A stretch of DNA of 64,000 bases from Diplolepis rosae (taxonomy: Eukaryota > Arthropoda > Insecta > Hymenoptera > Diplolepididae): positions 2,294,001-2,358,000 of the forward strand of contig JAPYXD010000754.1 in the NCBI GenBank assembly GCA_030998225.1. Reading direction: 5' to 3'. The stretch's first letter is position 1, and the number at the start of each line of letters is the position of its first letter. The position numbers and the translations under genes were made by a program. This document shows positions 36,075-46,800 of this stretch, piece after piece. A model generated the notes under the pieces. It searched no databases. It had not been told where the DNA came from and saw nothing but the letters and a program-made list of their open reading frames with translations.

Positions 36075-36456
36075 TTTAACAAACACTTTTCTCCTTATTG
36101 CTGCAGCGATTATTATTATCGCCAATTACACTACTTATAAAAAAGAGAAAAATCGAGAGTGACAATTTTCATTTTTATCATTCTAGAGACAATTCTGCAC
36201 TCATTTTACTAATATCAGCATTTCCGTAAAATGAAATTAACATGGAGAAAAATGGAAATCGGGATTGACTACTGAAATTTCAGTAAAAAAATGTTACGTT
36301 TGGTTCTTTTTAACTGATTCCTCAATAAAACAGAAGAGAGTGTGACGCATATTGCTTCTTTTTATTGGGGAATCAATTGGAAAAAGCCGAAGGTACAATT
36401 TTTTAACACAAATTTCAGTAATCAATCCCGACTTCCTTATTTTCATTTTTCTCCGC
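36075..36456. repeat. Repeat unit with nested MITE, copy 1
   Basis: A block of about 165 bp (TTATTGCTGCAGCGATTATT onward) is followed by a CATGGAGAAAAATGGAAATC MITE (36241-36456). The same combination occurs at 41010-41401, so the MITE was already inside the repeat when it was copied. Confidence 0.75.
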
Positions 36457-36479
36457 TAAGGTAATTTTCATCCACGAAA

Positions 36480-37205
36480 ATTAGACCTCAGGCAAAAATA
36501 GATCATTTTCCTTTCAAGAATAGCAATATTATTATTGAAGGGCTATTTTGGATGAGAAAAGATTAATTTCCATGAAAAAAATTTGAAACACAGAAAAATA
36601 ATTTTATTAATAAATTTTATTTTTGACCCAACTTTTTTTTATTGCTTCTTACCAAATTTTAAAAAATTATGCGATTCTAATAAATCTTGAATCATTTTTT
36701 CAGAGAAAAGATTTCCTACAATTTCACCGTTTCTAATTTTTAAAAATAAGTTCTCTAATGGATGAAACCATGAAAAATCAATTTTCCAAAACAAAATTCT
36801 TATAAACAAATTGCTGGATTTGGTAATAATATATTCATTTTAGAAAATTGGAAACAGTTATGTTGTAAAAAATCTTTTTCCTGATAAAATGATCCACGAT
36901 TTATTAGAATCACGTCATTTTAAAAAATTTGGTATATTTTTAAAAATCAGAAACGGTGAAGTTTTGGGAAATCTCTTCTCTGAAAAAATGATTCATGATT
37001 TATTAGAATCGCATAATTTTTTAAAATTTGGTAATAAGCGTTAGGAAAAAAAGTTGGGGCAAAAATAAAATTTATAAATAACATTATTTTTCTGTATTTC
37101 AAATTTTTTTCATGGAAATTAATCTTTTCTCATCCAAAATAGCCCTTCAATAATAATATTGCTATTCTTGAAAGCAAAATGATCTATTTTTGCTTGAGGT
37201 CTAAT
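36480..37205. repeat. Foldback, about 270-bp arms
   Basis: 36487-36760 mirrors about 36935-37205 with few differences (AAAATAGATCATTTT, AAGGGCTATTTTGGATGAGA and TGATTTATTAGAATC blocks). Non-coding; it looks young. Confidence 0.8.
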
Positions 37206-37872
37206 TGAAGTCTACATTATATTTCCAGTCGTATCTGTCAGTCAGATGCTTCTGGTGAGATTTTCAGTTGACTTAGTGCGTCGTACAAAGTTTATGATCT
37301 AACAGTGGTCGCGAACCTCTCTTCTTCTGAGGAGACAAAACAGGTTGGACACGATGTACACACACGTAGTGCATTCGGTATGGATGTCAGCGGTCTGTAC
37401 GAGTTCCAAACTGTGTCGCAGATACACCTACCCTACGAGCTTCGTATAACTCTCATAGCAAGGCGCATAACATGAAACTATACTTGTCATCCAATGAGAT
37501 TCGAGAAAGCTCCAACACTGATGGTAGGGGCACTGTACCAGTGCAAAGTTGTTTAGACAGGTACGCTGTCACTAGATACTCCTACCTATGCACCCATTAT
37601 AATTCACGAGATGACTAAAACCTTACCTACAGCTCAACTCCATTCTACCCTTATATTATTTTCTTAACTTCAAAGACATTGGTGCCCTTTTATACCTAAA
37701 ATAACATATATTGTACGCGTCATCGACAAAAAGTTTTCAAATTTAGACTATCAATTTAAAGTCTTACGAATTGTAATTCTTATTACTGAGGTTACGTGCA
37801 TGATGAAACGATTCATTGTAAAATCTGATATTATAACATTTAGTTTTTGAAAATTTAGATGACAAGCTAGAA
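37206..37872. other. Unique, moderately GC-richer sequence; no gene seen
   Basis: 37230-37640 is less AT-rich than its surroundings. No frame longer than about 60 codons and no splice-bounded candidate was convincing. Confidence 0.4.
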
Positions 37873-38024
37873 CACGGAGAAAAATGAAAATAAGGAAATT
37901 GGGATTGATTACTGGAATTTCTTATAAAAAATTTTACATTTGGTTTTTTCCAACTGATTCCCCTATAAACAGAAATTCCAGTAATCAATCCCGATTCCCA
38001 CATCTCTATTTTTCTTCGCGAGTG
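37873..38024. mobile_element. 152-bp MITE, CACGGAGAAAAATG terminus
   Basis: The sub-ends GGGATTGATTACTGGAATTT and CCAGTAATCAATCCCGATT mirror. Same family as 36241-36456 and 41177-41401. Confidence 0.7.
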
Positions 38025-38067
38025 TACCGTTTTTTTTGTAAAAATTACTAATTTTAATATTAAATTG

Positions 38068-38350
38068 TTAAGGGGATCCGCCACCTTTTATTGGTATATT
38101 TTTTATTCTTTTACCATTTTCCAAAAGTGGTATTTTTTATTGTATATACTTTTCTGATTATGTGTGAGAATTTGCAGGGCAATCTACTTTTTTTCTTGAA
38201 AAAAATTAATAAAATTAAAAGTTACTACGATTTACGAGTAACGCATTATTAGCGAAAATGAGCTTTTTAAACAAAATAGTTTGTTTATTTATTTACTGAT
38301 ATTTCTGAATTATATGGAAAATAGTATATCATAGGTTTCCCTATAAAAAC

Positions 38351-38389
<39 letters not shown>

Positions 38390-38983
38390 TTTACGTATAT
38401 ACATATCTGATTTAGTAACACAATAATGAATATTAAGGCTTCACTACAAGACTTTACTTTAAAATCCGTTTTCCTTAAGTTGTCATTTTTCGTGTTCGTT
38501 GTAACATATGTTTGAACAAAATCTAAAGTATTGGACACAGGCCTTTGAAATTTTTAACACTTATTCTTTGTTATATTATCAATATTTTTGGATATGGGAA
38601 GCACTATAGTTACAAAAAATAACTGCAAACATTTTTTTAAATATTTTGGAATATTCTTATTTATTTATTTATTTTATTAGCAACTCTTTTATTAGTCATG
38701 TTACCTTATTTTCCATATCCAAAAAGTTGCTAGATATTGTAAGAAACAGAATAAAAAAAACATCATGACAATTGGTTCAAAAACAAAAAAGTTATTCAAT
38801 GTAAAAAAATGTCCAAAAAAAATGCCCAAAATACTCGATATTTTTAGTTTGAAAACACGTAAAGGTGCTGGAATTTTAAGAAAGCCCAAAACCTTTCTAA
38901 ATAAAGGTACTAAACATAAAAAAAATGATATGGAAGGTCTAAAATAAAAAAATAAAAATATTAAGAGTGACGGATCCCCTTAA
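38068..38983. mobile_element. TTAA-flanked element, GGGGATCCG termini
   Basis: The termini read TTAAGGGGATCCGCCAC and GTGACGGATCCCCTTAA. It is 916 bp including the TTAA copies and carries an (AT)n tract at 38354-38385. The short frames inside have no known domain. piggyBac-type by target site. Confidence 0.75.
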
Positions 38984-39514
38984 GGCCATGGGTCATACAG
39001 GTATCGTGACCAATTTATTCACTGGCTGTCTATTTTTTTCTCCATATATAAAATTTTTAATTAAAGTAAATCGGTCAAAATTTAGGAAATGATAATTAAT
39101 AACATATGAAAGGAATAAGCAAAGGCATAGTGCTTCAAAATAAAAAAATATTATTCATTTCATTAATAATACCAACTGAGTGCCATAAGTCACTGTCGAT
39201 AATATACTTTGCAAATTTGTTAAAATTACTTATTTTTATCAAAATTTTTTTATATCATTATAAATATTCAAGACATAACAGACCTGTCTCAATAATTTTT
39301 TATTAATTTCCCAAAATTTCATTTTTCGTGGGATTGTAGTTACAGAACTGTAATTGCCGATAACACTTCAGTTTTATACTTTAAAATGAAAAAAATGCAT
39401 AATTTCTATTAAAACAAACTTAACAGACGTTCCTTATTATCTTTTGCTACATTTGACAAGTTTTGAGCCAGATATTTTATAAACAAAAAAAAGTTATCTT
39501 ACATGGTTGGAGTA
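38984..39514. other. No gene seen
   Basis: AT-rich DNA without recognised features. Confidence 0.45.
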
Positions 39515-40138
39515 TGGACATATAGATGTCTTTGACCATCTTTTTGAATGACTTCTGTTCATTTCATGATTTTTTCCTTCTCGAATTTATTAGCTGTCAC
39601 TCTTAGCTTGCTTTACAAACAAATTGCGCGTAATTTCGTTTACAGTTGTTAGTTTGGCATCAACTTTAAGATGGAGTATAAAAACGAGCATTTTCGTCAT
39701 ATTTTGCTTTTTATTTCCGTAAAGGTAAGAACGCAGTACAGGCTGCTAAAAAGTTACGCGATGTTATGGTGAGGAAGCCTTAAAAAATAGACAGTGTCGA
39801 AATTGGTTTGATAAATTCCGCTCTGGAGATTTTTCACTCAAAGATGAGGAACGTTCAGGTCGGCCTAATGAAGTTGATGATGACTAAATCAAAGCCATAA
39901 TCGAATCGGATCGTCATATAACTGTGCGAGAAATTAACGAAATATTAAAAATACCAAAATTACCAATCGACCGTCATATACAATGTCTTGAACTCGTTAA
40001 AAAACTTGATATTTGGATTCCACATGAATTAAAAGAAATTCATTTAAAAAAACGGCCGATAAAGACCAGAAGTTCTATAAGCGTGGAATCATGAAGTTAC
40101 CAGAAAGGTGGAAAAAGGTCAATGAACAAAATGGAAAA
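39515..40138 (+). pseudogene. Mariner transposase relic, mellifera-like
   Basis: The remnant begins upstream of an ATG at 39672 and encodes pieces of a mariner transposase N-terminal region: NEHFRHILL, then RNWFDKFRSGDFSLKDEERSG, then SDRHITVREI and IWIPHELKEI. Frameshifts and a stop interrupt it. The middle, with all catalytic Asp residues, is deleted, and the text resumes with the C-terminal KFYKRGIMKLPERWKKV segment. Both terminal repeats are missing. A related copy lies at 61020-63213. Confidence 0.85.
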
Positions 40139-40213
40139 TATATATATATACATATATATTAAAATGAATTGAAGGGAAGTTTCATTGGTTCTTAAGAGAA
40201 GAGGATAAAAAAA

Positions 40214-40496
40214 GAAGCGTTCCTTTTTTCACAGAAAAAAGGGTCGATATGGTAGAGTTCGGTTATCATGGTAAATGATACACTCTTCTAATTATCAACA
40301 TAATCGACTGAAATGATTTAGAAAAATTTGTATATAGTTCATGATATATCCGTGGCCAAATTGGCGTAAATAGATTCTGTGAGAAAAGTTTCGTGGAACC
40401 TCCGTAGCTCAGATGATAGAGCATTTGACCGGCAATCGAAAGGTCCTGGGCTCGATACCCAGCGGAGTGGAAGCGTTCCTTTTTTCACGGAAAAAA
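40214..40496. repeat. Direct repeats bracketing a tRNA-like sequence
   Basis: GAAGCGTTCCTTTTTTCAC(A/G) followed by GAAAAAA occurs at 40214-40240 and 40470-40496. The second copy starts directly after the tRNA-like end. This may be a small retroposed unit or a segmental duplication. Confidence 0.6.
40398..40469 (+). tRNA. tRNA-Ala-like sequence (GGC anticodon), probably a pseudogene
   Basis: 72 bases fold as a cloverleaf. The D arm is GCTCAGATGATAGAGC, the anticodon stem TTTGA/TCGAA encloses CCGGCAA (anticodon GGC), and the T arm is CTGGG-CTCGATA-CCCAG. Five acceptor pairs form and the two outermost fail. Position 33 is C where T is near-universal, and T54 is C. Eukaryotes normally read Ala GCN with AGC, so a GGC anticodon plus these defects suggests a pseudogene or tRNA-derived repeat. 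Confidence 0.5.
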
Positions 40497-40500
40497 TTGT

Positions 40501-41009
40501 TCAAAGAAAAAAATTGTTTTACCATAGTTCATAGTACATTCGGTTATGAGAATTGAGAATTTAATCGTCCCTCTGAAGTAAAAAACATGAACCGAAATAT
40601 TCCTATCATTAAAATATAATATATAACGCCCTCTAAAGTGTTTTTCATCAAGTTTACTAACAATAATTCTAGGTTTAAAAAAGTTCTTTTCAACTTTATG
40701 AAGAAGGTATAAGAGCGCGTCTGATTAACAAGGGGCATAACTACTATAAGGTGCATGGTGTATTCTACTGGGCTTTCAATGGGAGAGTTGCAACATGATG
40801 TTATATTATAGTCATGCGCGAAAATAGTTAGTATAAGTCTGCAATCGCGAATTCTTCAATTGGAATAAATAAGTACGCGACGTACGTAAATCAGCGCAAG
40901 TTTCCCATGATTCTATCTCTCAATTTGCTTTCAACCCATCCCCTATCCTTTGCCATTTCTTGCTCTTCTGTGAATCGTGTTCGAATCGTTCTAACAAGTT
41001 CTATGGGGT
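40501..41009. other. Unique sequence, no gene seen
   Basis: Mixed composition. The 70-71-codon frames here have no recognised domain. Confidence 0.4.
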
Positions 41010-41401
41010 GTCAAACACCTTTCTCCTTATTGCTGCAGCGGTTATTATTATCGCCAATTACACTACTTATAAAAAAGAGAAAAATCGAGAGTGGCAATTT
41101 TCATTTTTATTATAAATACTAGAAATAATTCTGCACTCATTTTACTAATATCAGTGTTTCCGTACAATGAAATTAACATGGAGAAAAATGGAAATAAGGA
41201 AATCGGGATTGACTACTGAAATTTCAGTAAAAAAATGTTACGTTTGGTTCTTTTTAACTGATTACTCAACAAAACAGAAGAGAGTGTGACGCATATTGCT
41301 TCTTTTTATTGGGGAATCAGTTGGAAAAAGCCGAAGGTACAATTTTTTAACAGACATTTCAGTAATCGATCCCGATTTCTTCAACCTCATTTTTCTCTGT
41401 G
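41010..41401. repeat. Repeat unit with nested MITE, copy 2
   Basis: Direct-repeat partner of 36075-36456 with few differences; its MITE part is 41177-41401. Confidence 0.75.
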
Positions 41402-41461
41402 AAGCATTAAACTTTAAACACTAGGCATTTCTAATATCGCAATTTAAACAAAAAAGACAAC

Positions 41462-42062
41462 CCCACAAAAAAATGTGTCTTGAACTAGAAACGAGATCCA
41501 TTATTTCCTATGGATTTTAACACGCTCATCACGAATCTGAAGGCCGTTTTATCATGTTGTCTATAGTTTTCACATAAACTCAAAATTTTCGAATTTTGAG
41601 AAAAAAAATTTTTTTTTTTTTGATCACATGTTTTTTTTTTCATTAAAAATAGGCAAGAAGTGTAGTTGGACCTCGAATGGAAGTGTATTTCTTTAACATA
41701 AAGAGCTACTTGGAGTAGCGATCTTTTTTAGTTTCAAAACTTCTTTTTATCGGTGCTCTTGTTCTTTTTAATTTCATGGCATGTCTCTTTTTGAGTAATT
41801 TTCCTGCAGTTATTGTACTTAATAAATGGTTCTCCTAAAAAATCCAGCACAAAACACGTCAAACTATACTTTTTGCCTATTTGTAATTAAGAAAAATCAC
41901 GTCATTAGAAAAAAAAAAAAAATTTGTCTCAAAATTCTAAAATTTTGAGGTTATGTGAAAACTAGGGACAACACGATAAAACGGTCTTCAGATTCGTGAT
42001 CAGCGGGTCAAAATCCATATGAAATGAAGGGTCTCGTTTCTAATTCAAGACACTTTTTTTAT
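41462..42062. repeat. Foldback, about 135-bp arms
   Basis: 41466-41605 mirrors 41930-42062 (AAGTGTCTTGAA-type end, GAAACGAGA(T/C)CC, TCACGAATCTGAAG(G/A)CCGTTTTAT). Non-coding. Confidence 0.75.
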
Positions 42063-42180
42063 TTGGTTCTGTTCGAATCAAACAAATTTTATTTCATTCA
42101 AATAAATCATTTCTTTAAATCAAAGAAAGTCATTCAATCAAAAATCTTTTTTTGATTCAATGAAATCTTTATTCTGAGTG
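42063..42180. repeat. Right-half fragment of the 382-bp MITE
   Basis: Matches the right part of 61779-62160 and ends ATTCTGAGTG. It starts abruptly at the end of the foldback, so it is truncated. Confidence 0.7.
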
Positions 42181-42940
42181 TGAAAGAAATTGTTTTAAAA
42201 TGACAGATTTTTCAGTTCTAACAATCTATTTTCAAAAATCGTATTTATATTTGTTAATTTTGTTTATCTAAATTACTTTACCTTCTTAAAAAATTGACTT
42301 TCGTTATCTATCATTTATTTACCTACGTATTATTTACGACTAATTGTAAGCAGACGCAAAAGATAAGCCTATGAAGGAAACAAACTGTATCGTTTCAAAA
42401 TTTTTAGTGAGTTATACACAGAAAAATATATTTGTCTAAAATTACCTAACTATTTGGAAACGCATGGTAAAATCATACTTTGTTTCTAATGATTTACATT
42501 TGATAGGATTTCTATTACAGAATACGCTTAATTAACGATAAAAGTTCCCATCTAGATTTGGTATCAGAATGCACAAGTAAAAATCTAGAATTTCACATAT
42601 TAAAAATAATGGATCAAAAGCAATAAATCCACATAAACTGATATTAGCCAATTTTTGGATGATTTTTGTTCCTGTTTAAAATTACCAAAATGAATGGAAC
42701 TGGATGATAATCTCTAAAAATTCTTCTTATAAATATAAAATATACCATTTAACAGCAAATAACGAGATTTTTTTCATCCGTGTTTTAGACACCTGGTTCG
42801 AGCGGGAAAAATTACTCAGTAAAACAAAAAAATTAAACCTTCAAAATAAGGTATAATTTATTCAAGGAATTTTGAGTAGTTCACCCAAAAAAAATGTCTG
42901 AAAAAGGGCTCAAAATACTGCCGGTACAGAGGTGGAGCCC
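42181..42940. other. No gene seen; segment homologous to SPH-A intron 2
   Basis: 42428-42530 resembles 49485-49590 in SPH-A intron 2 (TTTGTCTAAA, ACTATTT.GAAACGCATG.TAAAAT and CACATTTG-type blocks). It may be the last trace of an older upstream gene copy. No exon is recognisable. Confidence 0.45.
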
Positions 42941-43297
42941 CTTAGCCAGTTAACTGTGGCGACTATGGCAAGTTCCATGTATTTATGACGAGTATACTCG
43001 TCAATCACAGTTAACTGGTTAAGTAGACGAAAAATTAATTTTTTTTCTCTGATTTTCCTTCTTTTCACTTCTCCTTTTTTAATTAATTAAATTAAATTAA
43101 TTAGTTACTTAATTAATAATTAAATTAAATTCTCCTTTCTAAATTCATTATTAATTAATTATTGGAAGTAGAAATTAATTCGGTCCGTTTTTTTGTTATC
43201 AAAAATCTGTTCCTTCATTTTGTTTTGAAATAAATGCATTTTTGATAAAAAAAAAAAAACGGGCCGAATCAATTTGTACTCCTAATATTATTCATTA
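42941..43297. repeat. Two short hairpins separated by an AATTAATT-rich tract
   Basis: Hairpin 42941-43024 has TTAGCCAGTTAACTGTG and its mirror, plus a central CGAGTATACTCG palindrome. Hairpin 43159-43297 has ATTCGGTCCGTTTTTT and AAAAACGGGCCGAAT mirrored ends. The tract 43080-43160 is AATTAATTAAATT low-complexity DNA. Confidence 0.6.
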
Positions 43298-43799
43298 TAA
43301 GTTCATTCAAAATTTGTCCAGGGCTATTCGACTTTTACTTGTTGAAATAAAACCTAAATAATAAAATAAGTAAAATTATTAAACAAAAATGACACGTCAA
43401 AAAGTTCGAAAGTGAAATTTGGGTTTCTTAGTTTTCATTCTTTAAATTTATTTCTTTTCAATAGTAGAAAGCTGCAGAATACAAACTTGTATTAATGAAA
43501 TAAAAACTTACTATATTTTTACATTGTTGAAATAGTAATTCTTCAAAACTGAAGTTTCATGACTATTATCAAAGTCAAACAACTAGGTATTCACAGTAAA
43601 TTTAACCTAATCTTTTGTCAAAGCAAACATATAAATGTATTGTTTGCGAAAGAAATCTTGGAAAAGTCACTATGGAACGGCAACCTTAAGATATAAAATT
43701 TTGGGTACAAGTATAGAAAAAAGGTATAATAGTATTTTGAAACTGAACGGATATTACTACAAGCTAGTTAATATACATTCTCTTTGTGATTGAGTAAAA
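43298..43799. other. Upstream region of SPH-A
   Basis: AT-rich 5' flank. TATAAA-like strings occur about 105 bases upstream of the ATG, but no element is clearly a core promoter. Confidence 0.4.
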
Positions 43800-43857
43800 A
43801 TGGAGATCCTGTTCGTGTCTCTACTATATGTTTTTATATTCACAGCTAATATTTTTG
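43800..43857 (+). CDS. SPH-A exon 1, signal peptide
   Basis: 58 bp encoding MEILFVSLLYVFIFTANIF plus one base, then donor GTAAAT. Length, phase and the following intron start GTAAATATCAC match SPH-B exon 1. Confidence 0.85.
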
Positions 43858-46800
43858 GTAAATATCACTTTAAATTATCGTTTACTACATAACTAAAAGA
43901 ATGATTTGAAATCTAATTTTCAATTACGATTTTCTTAAAAAATTCACAAAAAAGGAGAAAACTATATACTGAAAAATAGACACGGAAAATGTGAATAGTC
44001 ATTCATAGTACTAATCTAGATATTACCACAAAATATATTAAACAATTTTAATACTACACGGAAAAAATTACTATACTTGCCCGGAAAGGTTTTAAAGTTT
44101 ATGTTACACTTAAGAGCATTTTGCCGCCTTGTATGGGAAAAACAGCTTCACGTTCGGCATCATTCTTGCTTTTATGGAGGGAATCGTGTGCGTGAGCATG
44201 TGAAACGGTGTGTGTGATATATTAAAATTTGATTGTTTAATTCCACGCGCAAACGAAAAACATATGCGAATCGACAATCTTTTAAAAAACAGAAATTAAT
44301 CATTCAGAATCGCATATAATCTTCTCACAAACGCTACAAATTGAACTGTGTAGCTTATATATAACTTCCAAAATTTAACATATAGCGATCGTATAAAGTG
44401 TGATACTTTGTATAATTGAATGCGTTAGATTAAGAAATTTGTGCGTCATACTACTGTGGGCAAAAAACTAAGGTGAATTTTTAATTTAAACTTCGTGGGC
44501 TAACCGATTCGGGCAAACTCTTTTATCTTCATGTTGGTCCTACTGTTACTGACATCTGTGCCAAATTTCATGTCAATGTCATCATTTGTTACATAGTTAT
44601 GCTTGTGTTTTCTAAACGACTAAAAGTGATTTTTTTGATTTTTTCAATGTCTGAATTTGTTTAGCAAAGAAGAGCCATTAAATTTTGATTGCGGAATGAA
44701 ATTTCAGTTGCGGAAACGTTCAGAATGTTGCAGAAGGCCTTCGGTGATTTGACCATGTCGCAGAAAAATGTTTATAAGCATTACAAAGACTTCAAAGAAG
44801 GCAGAGAACGTGTTTATGACTTGCAACGCCCCGGACGACCACCAACATCAACTGACGAGCAACACGTCAATCAAATCGAAGAATTAGTGCACAAAAATCG
44901 TCGATTGACAATTAGAGACCTTGCTGATACTATTGGCATTTCAAGAGGATCACTCAACACCGTTTCAAAAGATATTTTAGGCAGACAACTCGTGGTTTTT
45001 GCATCACGATAATGCGCCGTCTCACACTTCAAAAGACCACTTTAATAAGTGTTTCGACGATTGGAAAAAATTACTTTGAAGGGGATGAAATTGATTTGGA
45101 TAAATAAATAAAGATTTTTCATTTTATAACAAAATTCACCTTAGTTTTTGCCCACAGTAGTATGTATCTGTATAAGTTAGGATGGCAAGTTCATTGAATA
45201 CCAGGGGTGTTAGTTGAAATTTGCCGGTTTTACTCATAGATGTCGCTAGAGATATGTATATATTTCTATGATTTGGCATCTATGTCATATTTTTCTATGG
45301 ACAATAACCTTCAAAAATACACAATTACATTCTGCCAAAATAATAGCATCATAGTTGTTTACCTCAGTGAATATGTCGAGTTTCGTTCCAAGTAAATCGC
45401 ATTTGCGGCATTCGTTGCTTTTCTTATTTAATCTAAAGAAAAAAGCAGTTGAAGCTCATCGATTGCTGGTAGAAACTTATGGTGAACATGCTCCAGTGAC
45501 TAGAACATGTGAGACATGGTTTCGTCAATTTAAAAGTGGAGATTTCGATTTGACAGACAATGAACATCCTGGTGCAGCGAAAAAGTTCGAAGACGAGGAA
45601 TTTCAGGCGTTATTGGATGAAGACCCAACACAATCGCAACAACAATTGGCACAAACACTAAATGTGACCCGAGGAGCAATTTGCCAACGTTTAAAAGCCA
45701 TGGGAAAAATCCAAAAGTATGGAAAATGGGTACCACACCAACTGAACGATAGACAAATGGAAAATCGAAAAACCATTTGTGAAATGCTGCTTCAACGGTT
45801 CGAAAGGAAATCTTTTCTGCATCGAATTGTCACGGGGGACGAATAATGGATTTATTTCGAGAACCCGAAGCGGAAAAAATCATGGCTTTCACCTGGTGAG
45901 GTCGGCCCATCGACTCCAAGGCCAAAACGCTTTGGCCGTAAGACAATGCTCTGTGTTTGGTGGGACCAGTGTGGTGTGATGTACTTCTAGTTATTAAATC
46001 CTGGTGAGACGGTGAATACGGATCGCTACCGACAACAAATTATCAATTTGAATCAGGCGTTGCTCGAAAAACGGCCGGAATGGGCCCGAAGACATGGCAA
46101 AGTTATCATACAACATGACAACGCACCGCCTCATACCGCTAAAGTGGTAAAGAACACATTAAAAGCATTGAATTGGGAAATATTATCGCACCCGCCGTAC
46201 TCTCCAGACCTCGCCCCGCCCGACTATCACCTTTTCGCATCGATGGGATACTCACTCGCAGAGCAGCGCTTCGCCAATTTCGAAGAAGTCGAAAAATGGC
46301 TCGTCGAATGGTTTGCCTTGGAAGAGAAACAGTTTTTTTGGAATGGTATCCATGATTTGTCTGAAAGATGGGCAAAATGTGTAGAATCCATTGGTCAATA
46401 CTTTGAATAAAATTTTTTTGATATTTCCATGAGAATTAAGTGTTTTCTTTACTGAAAAAACCGGCAAACTTCAACTAACACCCCTGGTACATCGTGTACA
46501 GAAAATTTATTTTTTCTTTATTCAAAATGAATGGGAGAAATTACATGTCAATATGATGATATTGCCGAGGGGCCGTTCATTCCAAATCGATTCCACGTGA
46601 GCATAATTATTCCGCCAACTAGCTTACGATTCATGTGATTCTACACTTGAAGCATGATCCGGTTTGATTCTGACAATTAGAAAAGAAAAGAATCGAATCC
46701 AACCTCAGAAGAAGGACAGGGATCATTCCGACAATTGCGCGCTTTGAACTGCATCATTACGATTGATTCCTGTTGATTTCGTCTGAGTCCAGCTGATTCT

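Noticed and set aside
45530..46467. Antisense and alternate-frame open frames over the mariner transposase
   Set aside because: Shadows of the transposase frame.
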